DNA of 64,000 nucleotides, from assembly GCA_036924285.1 (NCBI GenBank), contig JAYKYS010000017.1, positions 3,701,501 through 3,765,500 of the forward strand, read 5' to 3'. The translations under genes and the position numbers were made by a program. Numbering within the stretch: the stretch's first letter is position 1; each line of letters opens with the position of its first letter. The DNA is from Asterella californica (taxonomy: Eukaryota > Streptophyta > Marchantiopsida > Marchantiales > Aytoniaceae). A model generated the notes under the pieces. The model did not search any database, was not told the origin of the DNA, and worked only from the letters and a program-made list of their open reading frames with translations. Below are positions 13,644 through 23,438 of the stretch, piece by piece.

Positions 13644-13934
13644 AATCTGAACAGAGAAATTATCATCTCCAACACTGTTACAAGATTACTCATAAACGGT
13701 CAAGCCAAACCCACTCTAAGCATGAAGAGAATCCAGGTTACACTCAACTAGACTATCCACCATAGCCTGGAGCTTGAAGGCTCAACTCGAAGAACTAAGA
13801 CCTCCAAGCCCTACCTGTGAAGTATAGCTCTAGTGAGCTCTCTCACCAACTCGCCCTAACGACACTAATGGTCTTACCGGGATGCGCCACTTCGCACTCG
13901 GTCAACCTAGCCGAGGTGCCAAACTGACGTGATA
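13643..13934 (-). repeat. LTR-like block B (3' copy)
   Basis: A 292-bp block matching B' at 23,143-23,434 in direct orientation, with roughly 22 substitutions and no obvious indels. Only about one of these is a transversion. Its minus-strand start is TATCACG where B' has TGTCACG, so the expected TG terminus is mutated here. It lies between A and A', unlike an ordinary 3' LTR. Confidence 0.92.
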
Positions 13935-13936
13935 GC

Positions 13937-14044
13937 TGTCGTGCGCATACACATCGCTACACAACATACATCGCTGTCAGAGATACACCACACATACACA
14001 TAACACATGGACGATGTCATACACATACACAAGTGTACCACAAT
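13937..14044 (-). repeat. Terminal repeat block A' (inner copy)
   Basis: Second copy of block A. On the minus strand it begins (T)TGTGGTACAC directly after the purine tract AGGGGGCGA, exactly where a 3' LTR would normally begin, and it leads into block B two bases after its end. No A-like block is found next to B' at the other end of the element. Confidence 0.9.
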
Positions 14045-14056
14045 CGCCCCCTAACT
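14045..14056 (-). promoter_or_regulatory. Polypurine tract of the methyltransferase element
   Basis: The minus-strand sequence TTAGGGGGCGA immediately precedes the TGTGGTACAC start of repeat A'. A purine run just upstream of a TG boundary is the normal primer for plus-strand DNA synthesis in LTR retrotransposons. The single C is atypical. Position relative to the repeat is the main evidence. Confidence 0.55.
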
Positions 14057-14214
14057 GGCGGTTAGGTCCCTCTAACTCCAGATAGCTCCATATCGCAACT
14101 ACGTGATATACACCTTCATGGGTGCAAGGATCAGGAGGCCGGGTGCTACATCGTCCCATCGTTAGTCGCCTGTCTGTAATCCATACCACGCAAAGATCTA
14201 ATCGGCTATCCCTA

Positions 14215-14880
14215 CTATATACATCGAGGACAAACCCACCGTCTAGTAGGAACGACACTGAGAGGTGGAGTCAAACATGACATGTGCCAACCTCTCAAAC
14301 AACCATCACACACCAACATACAGGCTGCTCCATCAGCAGATCCACACAACATACACCTCAAGCCCACGCGTACAATTGCTAAGCTTGGGTCAACGATACC
14401 ATCAATGTTGGGAAGATGACATGGTGCGCAATTACGCACATGGTCCTTCCACACAACACCATCACGGCCTTCTAACATGAGTACTCCAGAAGGTAACACC
14501 TCCCGCACTCGTAAAATAGTGCGCCCTGCGGTCACATCCAACGTCGTCGGTGCCGTCTGCTGTAGATAGATATAATCACCAGGATGAAACCTGCGAATCG
14601 ACGACCGATAACCTCCTCCTCGGATAGTCGCATATCGCAACGTGTCTCTATGCTGAACAATCGCTAGGTTCTCAAAAGCCATAGACATAACTCTCCGAAA
14701 TGTCTCTACTCGTTGAGAACATGCTCTCACCCACATATCCGAGTCATCAAGATCCAGCACCTCAGCAGAATCACGACGGATGGCCGAAGGTAGATCTGGA
14801 TCTCAGCCATACAATAGAAAATACAGTGAGAAGGAAGCCAAAGACGCTTGTCGGCTGAAACGATAGTCTATAGTCAACCA
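14215..14880 (-). pseudogene. Integrase C-terminal region with PHD finger
   Basis: The open segment 14,760-14,215 (181 residues), plus interrupted sequence up to about 14,880, continues the integrase past its catalytic core. Residues 55-105 contain a small beta-rich stretch (FHPGDYIYLQQ) like gypsy integrase tail domains. Residues 136-180 form a textbook PHD finger. The ligands C136, C139, C151, C154, H159, C162, C177 and C180 are in the C4-H-C3 order, and a conserved Trp lies two residues before C177. PHD fingers typically bind histone H3 tails. Many gypsy integrases instead carry chromodomains, so I infer a role in target-site choice. The upstream join to the integrase core is broken by a frameshift and a TGA. 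Confidence 0.85.
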
Positions 14881-14895
14881 TGATAACTACAAATC

Positions 14896-17308
14896 TCAGT
14901 CTCCCAAGTGGCCCTTCTGCAAGCCATACTTGCGCAATCCTCTCTTCACCGTCTGAACTACCCTCTCCGTCAAACCATCCGCCTCAGGATGATCTCGAGA
15001 TGTAGTCCGATGATCAATCAGCGTCTGATCACACAAGGCCTGAAACTCACCAAGGAACTCTGTACCTTGGTTTGTCAGCACTTCAGCTGGTGCTCCAAAA
15101 CGACTCAACACTCGATCTAAGAACGCGTATGCCGTCCCTTCACTCGCCTTGTTTGGTAATGCTACCAACTCAATCCACTTGGAGAAGTGCTCCACCATCA
15201 CCAACACATACCGGTGGTGACGTACGGTCAACGGTAAAGGTCCCGCAAAATCCAAACTCCAATGGTAACCCAATCCCATAATCGGTAAGGGGTGTAACTG
15301 AGGAGTAGGAGCATTAAACGATGCTCGTACTCGATCACAAACCACACATCGTGCGACAAACTGTTGCACATCGACGTGCATACCACGCCACCAATATTGT
15401 CTTTGGAGTAAGCTATGCGTACGCTTCACTCCAAAATGTCCCAACTCCTCATGGGCATGTCGTACTAACTGTGGCCTCTGAGATGAATGTGGCACTATCC
15501 GTACCCTTCCATCACCCCACACTCTAAGTACATGTCGTCCTTCTCGTCGAAATCTCTTTGTTCGTTGAAGGACACGATCTCGCTCCTTGGCACTTACTGT
15601 GCCTACTACCACACCAGTACGTAGATACTCTATCACGGTCACATCATCATGGATATCTCGCTGGTCTGGAACACCATCTCCACTCTCAAGATCTGGAGAC
15701 TCATCATCTACTCTCTGACCAGAGAAAGATACGACTTGGTCCTCCATACTAGAGTTCATGGTCAACACACAAAGAAAGGCAGATGCATGCCACCATGACA
15801 CTATCTCCTCATCAACCTCTTCATGCCACCGAGTCCCAGTCTGATCCTGCTGACTCGTGCACGGGTTGCGACTCAACCCATCGGCATCTAGGTTTGCAAC
15901 TCCAAGTCTATGCACTACATGGAAGTCATACTCATGTAAGATCAGAGCCCACCATGCAAGCTTCCCTGTAAGCTTGTCGGACTCCATCAACCACTTGAGC
16001 GGTTGGTGATCAGTGATGAGAGTAAAAGGGTTCCCAAACAGATAACATCGAAAGTGTGCAACAGCCCACACTGCCGTTAAACACTCTCCCTCATACGAAC
16101 TATACCTCACCTCCGCTGAATTGTTGGAGCGACTGGCATACGTCACCACGAACTCCTTTTTCTCATCATCATGCTGAGTCAGCACTGCTCCAAGTCCCAA
16201 CATACTCCAATCGGTGTGCAATTGGAAAGGACGCCCCCTAACGGGTCTCCTCAAGATGGGAGCAGATGTCAACTTATCCTTGAGCTCTACGAAAGCTCGC
16301 TCCTGCTCATCTTTCCACTGCCACTCCTGGTCCACCTTCATCAGCTTGGTCAACGGCTTCGCAATTGCACTAAACCCCTTCACGTATCGACGATAGAAGT
16401 TCGCCAAACCAACAAATGCTTGAACTCGACTCACATCTATGGTTCGTGGGATACGTGCAATAGCCTCAACCTTCATCTGTTGAACACCCAACCCACCTGG
16501 ATAGATGGTGTGGCCCAGATACTCTACCAACTCCTGGAAGAATTTACAGTTCCTAGGGTGTAACTTCAACCCATGAGCTCTCAATCGCTCGAACACATCT
16601 CGTAAGTGTCTCTCGTGCTCCTCCACAGTAGCACTATAGACTAAGATGTCGTCAATATAACATCTGACAAAATCCAATCCTGCTAGGATTTTGTCCATCA
16701 CCCTTTGGAACTCAGCAAGGACGTTCTTCAACCCAAATGGTAAGAACCGCCACTGATACAAACAATCCTTGCCATGAGAGTCAATTCTCCAGAATGCTGT
16801 CTTGGACTTATCTTCTTCTCTCACTGACAACTGATGATATCCTGCTCGAAGATCCAAAGTACCGAAGACGTTCACATGCCCCATTGCATCAAAGATCTCC
16901 TCAGGTCGGCATGGCATACTTATCGGACTTCGTCTGCCGATTGATAGGACGGTAGTCCTCACACATCCGCCTATCCGTGTAGTTGCCATACATATCCTTC
17001 TTGGCTGGCATAACTGTGGAAGATGCATACTCTCCATGCGACATCTCCACCAACCCAACCTCCAACAAGTCTTGAGTCCTACTCTGGATCAAGGCTCTTT
17101 CCATGTCACTGTACCTGTAAGGACGTCGAAAGATTGGCATGTCATTAGTCAAATCGATCCGTATACCAGGTCCTTTCAAGGTACCTAGATCTTTCATACT
17201 GAAGGCAAAACAATTCTTGTAGCTCTTCAGGAATCTTTGAACTCTTCGTCTTTCCTCTCCTATAAGCTTGGGTCCAATCTCCGGCTCCCAAGTATCCTCT
17301 GTCACCAT
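14896..17308 (-). pseudogene. Ty3/gypsy RT, RNase H and integrase
   Basis: The RT begins in the segment 17,308-16,901 (fingers, MPAKKDMYGNY, MCEDYRPINR, KYAMPT). After a frameshift near 16,92x it continues in a 720-codon frame ending at 14,896. Visible there are TLDLRAGYHQL, the FLPFGL motif, the catalytic YIDD at about 16,648-16,659, and the thumb YLGH. RNase H follows (LHTDWSMLGLGAVL, SSYEGE, TDHQPLKWL, DADGLSR). The integrase has a zinc-binding HHCC region (HEELGHFG...CVVC) and a DDE core with SLDFAGPLP. The second acid is replaced by Asn (LTNQG, codon at 15,070-15,072), and the final Glu is present in LTERVVQ. The lost integrase acid plus the frameshift make this copy inactive. Confidence 0.93.
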
Positions 17309-17587
17309 GCTAGAGATAGAAGATGAAGTCTTGACTGCTATTTTGTAGCCTCTGGAGCAGTTTCCTTCTGCTCACCACCAAACAACCTCCACCGCTACTG
17401 TGCAAAAAACTTCTGCAGTTCTAGCTGCAAGCTCCACACTCTCTCCTACGACATCCCATGATGTCCAAGGATGACGAACTCCACGTGCCTCGCCTCCAGC
17501 CTTTGCCTCCACCGACCCGATAAGCAAAGAGCTCAAGAGTGCTCGAGCAATAACACCCGTCGATCGCATCCGACGCTGCTCAGTCAA

Positions 17588-18541
17588 TCCAAGGCTAACA
17601 ATCCATGTCAAGCAATTCAAGTCCATTGCTTGACCCAATACTTGACGACGTGAAGTCTCTGACACCGAAGCTACTGCCGTCGTACTTGTAGTGAAACTCA
17701 TCGCTCGCTCTCTCTCATCGGCATTGGGCTCCACCAACTGCCGTAATTGAGCATCTCACACAAGCCCAAGTCCTCCATCCCTGTAAGCATGTGACGCTGG
17801 AAAGCTTACCAAAGTGGGTAACGCTACCATGGGCCGTCCCGCTAGGTTCACCACTACCATGGGTGACTTATCAACGACTCTCAATACTTGAGATCGTCGT
17901 CCTGCATCCAAGATGCCATCAACCGTGAGATGCGCTGGTCGTCTCACTCCATCATGTGCGCGCTTAAGCACCTCTCTCGGTAACAAGTTCGTCCACCACA
18001 ACCGTCGACGATGTGCACGAGATCCTACTCTTGCTGCATCTAACAACACTGCTGGTCCAACCCAAGACCACACTTGGTGCACACTCGCCATCATCTGTGT
18101 ACGAGCATCACCCAACAAAGGAACGTTCTCCAAGATGTATGCTGGAGAATCCACCTGAAACATCTGGAGATGTCGTAAGATCCGTAACATCTCCCTGAAC
18201 ATCCTAGATCGCGGGTCATGTAAACCCTGACCTCTCCTAGCACGCGTGTGACTTTGACATGGCCATCCGGCTATCACCAAGTGAATGGTGCCAACAAACG
18301 TAAGATCCTGCGTTCCCAACAGCAAAATATCTGACGGTAATGCTTGCTGGTATCCTCTAACAGCTGATATGGGCAACAACTCAGGATATCTCTGCACCAA
18401 ACGTGCCACATGTCACAATGAAACGCTTCTCGCAATCTCATCTCTCTCCACATACAAGTATCGTTGTACTTGTATGCCTGCCTGCAATACCGCAGCCAAA
18501 CATGTGCTGATCTCTCCAAACAGCTCCAGCACACACACACC
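17588..18541 (-). pseudogene. C5-cytosine DNA methyltransferase domain in retroelement polyprotein
   Basis: A DCM/DNMT catalytic domain between protease and RT. In order: motif I (VLELFGEISTCLAAVLQAG, where the usual FxGxG glycines are partly lost), motif II acid (YLYVERDE), motif IV GWPCQSHTRAR with the catalytic Cys codon at 18,257-18,259, motif VI YILENVP (about 18,122-18,130), and motif VIII VGSRAHRRRLWW. A short target-recognition region of about 80 residues follows, then motif IX DERERAMSF and motif X RRQVLGQAMDLNCL. These enzymes move a methyl group from S-adenosylmethionine to cytosine C5. Two in-frame stops lie inside the domain (at 18,413-18,415 and 17,756-17,758), but the same frame carries motifs on both sides and continues into RT. 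The altered motif I argues that this copy had also lost cofactor binding. A separate captured host gene is unlikely, because frame and order are shared with the polyprotein. Confidence 0.92.
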
Positions 18542-18999
18542 CTCCTCTTGATACTGCCATACAATGAGAGTCGTATCCAACGGTGATAAGGTCACAAGGC
18601 AAGTAGCAGGAACAACCATTTGTTCCTCTACTGGTGGTACAAAGGCTTCACTCCAAACCTGCTGCACCAACTGATCAGCATACTGCTACAACTCTCCACT
18701 CGAACTCCAGAGTGGAACATCCAAGGCAGATGGTACTAACGTAGACATGCTAGGCATGTCCTCCACCTCTTCAAAGACCGGAGTATCCTCTGCATGAGCA
18801 TTGCCCTCCAACAACTCGTCCGACCAAGTGATGACCGAACTGAACCCTGCAATGGATGTCATCGTCCCTGGTGTAGGCTCCGTCGTCCCAACTCTAGCAC
18901 TGAACCGCACGGTAAGCGACTCACTCGTCCCTCATCAGACTGCCAACCTGGTCTGTAAGATGTTGTCTCTGCCCAATAGTCGATCACGAACCCCATAGG
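18542..18999 (-). pseudogene. Linker between protease and methyltransferase
   Basis: After the protease stop, the frame continues as MGFVIDYWAETTSYRPGW, a segment typical of the end of the protease-proximal region. It then shifts frame near 18,93x and reads on through an acidic, Ser/Thr/Pro-rich stretch to methyltransferase motif I. A TAG interrupts it at 18,686-18,688. No other domain is recognisable. Confidence 0.7.
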
Positions 19000-19830
19000 T
19001 TACAACACAGCACCTCCAACCAATACATCATAAGACTCTGCGGTTGTAACGATGGCCTTGGCCCTCACCATAGAGCCATCTGTGGGATGATCTGACCGAA
19101 CTCTCACCGTCAACATCTCACATGTCATGTGTAGAGCCGTACCTCCTGATCCCTCTAGAGATGTCTGCAACTGGAATGGACATCTCTCCACCTCGGACTT
19201 CTTTAGACCTAAAACAATACACGCCGTCTTTCCCAACATCAACGGTTGGGCTCCAGAGTCTAACAAGACCTTCTGAGGTCGATACACTTTCCCTGAAGGT
19301 GCCACCAAACAGAAGATACCACTTCTGTTGTCCAACAACACCACACCTGGTGCCAAACCAGCACGGTCAATCGTCGGCCTAGCTGGTAACTCATCTAACC
19401 TAGCAGCCGCCGCTTGCCAAGTACCACTAGTAGCTGTCTTGATCCTCGACTCCATGGACACGTCTACCGCCTCTCGCTGAACTACTTCAGCACTAGAGGT
19501 AACTACATCCTCGCTCTCACTGAGCATGGCCGCCAACTGGAACACTGGAGCCAAGTTGACTCTCAATGCTCTCATATCCGTGGCTGAGAATAGTGAGACT
19601 CGCAAAACTGCTGTAGCTGCCCCCAACATCGAGTTTGACGTCGCATCCACAGACGTCGAGAGTGGACTCACATCACACCCACTCCTAGATGTCGATGCCT
19701 CCAACTCTACTGCATCATCGGTAGGCTGTTTAGGAACCATAGATGTGGTCCTCAACGCCTCCGATAACGTGAACGATTGGGGAAGCCTGGCCTGTCTACC
19801 AGCCTCTCCGCGTTGTGGATCCAACTCCAC
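19000..19830 (-). pseudogene. Retroviral-type aspartic protease region
   Basis: A 276-codon open segment whose last third is the element's protease. VLLDSGAQPLML carries the catalytic Asp-Ser-Gly at residues 191-193 (19,252-19,260), followed by a hydrophobic flap region and ending VLVGGAVL. The first 150 residues are low-complexity Ser/Thr/Val-rich linker. It is preceded directly, in the same frame, by the gag tail after a TAA, and ends at another TAA where related proteins read on. Its role is to cut the polyprotein. Confidence 0.88.
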
Positions 19831-20802
19831 TTACGCACCTCGTGACTCGGAGGCACGTACTGCACCTCTAGTCACTGCCGCATATGCCTCAATCTGCGCC
19901 ACGTCAGCCATGTAGTCGAAGTCACCTCCTTCTCCTTCGTAAGACGTGGAAGCCTCTGTTCCACCTGATCTCTGCTGAGCCATAGCCGTACTAGCTATCC
20001 TCTGCTCCAACTGCTCAATCCGAGCAGCCATACCGGCTTCTGACGTCGTAGCAGGCGGTGGACCGATCGATCCTTTCCCAGGTGCTGAACCTCTACCTCC
20101 AGCTCGACCACCACGGCCTCACTGAGCTCCTCCGCCTCGTCCATGATCAGTCTTCCCTTGCCGCAACTCGGGATGGAGATCAAAACAACGGTCACTACTG
20201 TGACCGGGTCGTCCGCAATGCTCACATTGCCTAGGTACTGCTTGAGACGTCCCTGACGTCTCATAACCTCTCCTCTGTGGACAGTCCTTCTGCTGATGAG
20301 GACTATCACACTTCCAGCAAGGACCCGCTTGCTGCTGACTAGAGAAGGACGGCATGGACTTCTGTCCACCAGATCCTCCAACACCTCTCTGAGATCGTGA
20401 CTGCTCCGCACGATCCTTACCATCACCACCACCACACTGTTGCGTAGTCTGTGATCCTTGAGAAGAGGTGGTCGCTCCATGTGGTGTCTCCTTGCCGTAC
20501 CGGACAACCACCACCCTCTCCTCCACCATGTTGAGCTCAATCCGCTCAGCCAGACCAAAGACAACCGCCAACGTCGGAGCTTTATCTCTAAGGAGAGTAA
20601 CATCTCTAACTCTCATACGCAGCTCCCGGTCTAGTATCCCATACCAAAACTGGACTGCCTGTGCTTCCGTCACCCCTTGGGTAACGCTGATCAATCGCCT
20701 CATGCGAGTAAACGCCTCGCGTAGGCTCTCTCCAGTCTTCCGCTGGAACTCCTGCAGACTCCTCAACTTGTCGGTCCGCACATCCTGATAGTTCTTCCTC
20801 AA
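19831..20802 (-). pseudogene. Gag C-terminal half with two zinc knuckles
   Basis: The segment starts in a helical capsid-like region (SLQEFQRKTGESLREAF, then QAVQFWYGIL) and is followed by a Gln/Gly/Ser-rich linker. Two nucleocapsid knuckles come next: CWKCDSPHQQKDC (C-x2-C-x3-H-x4-C, slightly short) and CEHCGRPGHSSDRC (standard C-x2-C-x4-H-x4-C). Then come an RG-rich patch, a TGA near 20,119 and a short coiled-coil-like stretch (ARIEQLEQRIAS). The same frame resumes after the stop and runs into the protease, so gag and protease were one frame in the ancestor. It packages the element RNA. Confidence 0.88.
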
Positions 20803-20814
20803 ACATTGGAAGAA

Positions 20815-21433
20815 CTAAACCACAGGGTTAAACCTTGATGGTATCTCGCTCACACTACCACCTGCTCCACTACTTGTGGACGCACCGCTGGTAGTAGATA
20901 CTCTGTCACCTGTGGATGTACCACTGCTACTGACACCTAAACTCGCAAGTACAATGCCTCCTGAAACTGCACCAGTAGTGACAGAAACGTAGTTGGGAGA
21001 CCAATGTTGTCTCCACAACTCGATCTCAACATTGTAATCCCGCCTGAACTCGTGATAATCGTCCATCGGCGGTCCCTCCAAGTGTTGGAACAAACCCTTC
21101 CACGCCATGAAGGGTGTAAACAACTGTGGGTTCCGCATCTGCTGCAGATCGCACCAACTGTCAAACTCTTGGATGAAGTCATCCAGCTCAATGATAACAA
21201 CTGTACTCGAGTAACATCGAGGTCTCTTCGTGACCCCATAGATCTCGTCCATCAGAAAATGCGCTGTCTGCGTATGACTCGTCCTTTGGAACAACCGACG
21301 GCAATGGTGTAGGTAGTCGGTACCTCACTCCACTCTGTGTATACTCACTGTTCGAGAAGTCCTCACCAGAACCTCCCGAGAACTCTGTGATGAGAGAATC
21401 CCGATAACACACTCCCCAACTGGAATGTCGCAA
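20815..21433 (-). pseudogene. Gag N-terminal segment
   Basis: Open segments 21,433-21,188 and 21,294-20,815 encode the region upstream of the knuckle-bearing gag half. It contains a Trp-rich helical part (DFIQEFDSWCDLQQM, FMAWKGLFQHLEG) typical of gypsy capsid, followed by a Ser/Thr/Gly-rich low-complexity stretch. A stop and frame change at about 20,805-20,815 separate it from the rest of gag. The true start codon is uncertain. Confidence 0.6.
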
Positions 21434-23142
21434 TCCCCGTCACCACCGTAACCACCACTTGCCTAACCCCGCTCCTACTGAGTTCACCTATCTCCTACTA
21501 GGACGGTCAAGGTAAGGGCAACTTGTACCTGCCATCATCACAGACAGCCTCTCACGGTCTATTGGTCGTCACTCCAACCGCACCGTGAGAGAGACAAAGG
21601 TAGTCTGACTGGTCCGCAACTCTAGTCTCACTACCAATAGCACACTAGAGTGAACTCACTCCGGAAGTCAAGCGCCAACACAAGCAAACGCGACGCACAA
21701 ACAGGAAGCAGAATATGGAGGGGTTCCAACCACAAGAAGTCCAAACGATAATCCTCCACACTCAAACATTCACATAAAGGGAAATCCAGCCCCACCTGGA
21801 CTGACGACTCCTCGTCGGTGATCACATGCACAATATATGATCACCAACTGTCGTAACTGATACTTGAGATCACTAACTAGATGTCTACACCTCTAGTAGC
21901 TCCCAAAATATCCACGTGGTAGCTCTTACTAGCTCACCCAAGACATCAGCCACCAACTGTCTCCATACGCGTCCTACGGTATAGGCAAACACTACCACAA
22001 CTATAGCTTCCCCCTAATACTGTGAGGTCACCCTACCACTCCTCTAGGAACGTGCGAGAAGGTCTCCTACTACCTTATACAAGTCCATAAGTACTTGCAC
22101 GTATCCCTATAGGACACCAAGAGCTATTGGTCTAGTGGTAAAGCCAAAGCTAAGACTACAGAGTTAAGAGTCCAGGTCCAGGAATAGTGTTGGGATGAGT
22201 GACCAGCTGGTTTTACACTTCCCACACAACTGAAACTTGGATACCTCTCTCACGCACGTCAGCAAGATGGCTTGCGGCGGGCTCAGGCTCAGGCTCCGCT
22301 CCGTCTCTGCACTCTCGCACTCTCGCTCTCACGCCTCCGCACTCACGCACCTCTGCTCCTCGAAGCCTCGAACCCTCCTAACACGCACTCCACACCTCGA
22401 CACTCCTGCTCACTCTCCACTCCGCTCCGCTTGGAGTAGAGTAGAACGAGTAGAGCACACCAAAAGAGACTCTGCTACACCTCGAATTGCAGAAGATTGC
22501 ACCAAAAGAGGCTCCAAAACAGCAAAAACAGCTTGCGGGTGCACACGGGTAACCAAAAATCTGACGTAGATCAGCAAGATCACCCAAAACCAACTCGGAC
22601 ACCACTACAACAGATTCACAAATGCACCATACACACTTCACGAATGTATACACACACAAGAGAACTCCTAAACTCGAGTTTCCACACGAAATTGCACAAA
22701 AATCTGACGTAACTAGTCTTTTTGCACTTTCAGGTGACACGGTAGTGAACTTCGACATGTCATAACTTCTTCGATCCTTGGCCAAACTCCACGAAACTTA
22801 GTGCACTAGAATCGTCTCTCCAATGTGCTTCCAAAGAACCCACTCCGGTCTGACATTGACAAGTACTCTGTCTGCCACGCCCAAACGCGCAATCCGGCTC
22901 CAACAAGTCACTTCAAGAACATTCTTCAGAATTTCTGCAGCGCTTCCGCATGACAGAAATCTCCACTCGACCCCAACAACAGCAAGTCGATCTGCGACCA
23001 GCAATGTAGCATGCGCCCACACACCTCGATCACAGCTCCAAACAATCAAGCACGAACGACAACGTCCGAAGATACCAACGGACGATTTCAGATCAGCGGG
23101 TTCTTACTGAACTCCATCTCGACCTGCACTCAGTTCTTCGAG
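21434..23142 (-). other. Long leader of the methyltransferase element
   Basis: About 1.7 kb between block B' and gag without a supportable gene. It includes a GC-rich stretch of CTC/GCTC repeats (about 22,280-22,420). I could not find a primer-binding site (TGG-type sequence complementary to a tRNA 3' end) immediately inside B'. A weak tRNA A-box-like word lies at 22,129-22,150. Confidence 0.6.
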
Positions 23143-23434
23143 TAATCTGAACAGAGAAATTACCATCTCCAACACTATTACAAGATTACTCACAAACGGT
23201 CAAGCCAAACCCACTCTAAGCACGAAGAGAATCCGAGTTACACTCAACTAGACTATCCACCATAGCTTGGAGCTTGAAGGCTCAACTCGAAGAACTAAGG
23301 CCTCCAAGCCCTACCTGCGAAGTATATCCCTAGTGGGCTCTCCCACCAACTCGCCCTAACGGCACTAACGGCCTTATCGAGATGCGTCACTTCGCACTCG
23401 GTCAACCTAGCCGAGGTGCCAAACTAACGTGACA
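23143..23434 (-). repeat. LTR-like block B' (5' copy)
   Basis: This 292-bp copy of block B is the 5' end of the minus-strand element. It begins TGTCACGTTAG on the minus strand and is flanked outside by ACTT, matching the other end. Unlike a normal LTR pair, neither neighbour of B' resembles block A. Confidence 0.92.
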
Positions 23435-23438
23435 ACTT

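Larger units (their letters stand above)
13537..23434 (-). mobile_element. Ty3/gypsy element carrying a DNA methyltransferase and a PHD finger
   Basis: A 9.9-kb minus-strand element inserted in an older plus-strand gypsy element. Its outer ends are TG...CA, and ACTT is duplicated on both sides (13,533-13,536 and 23,435-23,438). Reading along the minus strand the order is a ~1.8-kb leader, gag, two zinc knuckles, aspartic protease, C5-cytosine DNA methyltransferase, RT, RNase H, DDE integrase, PHD finger, then a purine tract and repeats A', B and A. From about 18.9 kb to 16.9 kb everything stays in a single frame apart from stops, so the ancestor probably made one long polyprotein. At least six in-frame stops, frameshifts near 18.93, 16.92 and 14.87 kb, and an Asp-to-Asn change in the integrase show this copy is dead. 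Ty3 elements with acquired DNMTs were reported from the charophyte Klebsormidium. Whether this belongs to that lineage needs a tree. Confidence 0.88.

Noticed and set aside
13537..13934. A+B as an ordinary 3' LTR with a matching 5' LTR at 23.0-23.4 kb
   Set aside because: Only B matches at the 5' end. Sequence next to B' shows no similarity to A, so a standard LTR pair does not fit.
14265..16955. Several 60-130-codon plus-strand frames over 14.3-17 kb
   Set aside because: All are antisense to the RT, RNase H and integrase frame, which has clear motifs. They are shadows.
20468..20788. 106-codon plus-strand frame
   Set aside because: Antisense shadow of the gag frame of the methyltransferase element.
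22129..22195. tRNA-like sequence (TGGTCTAGTGGTA A-box-like word) in the leader of the methyltransferase element
   Set aside because: No convincing B-box (GGTTCGANTCC) and no cloverleaf could be drawn. At most a weak SINE-head or chance match.
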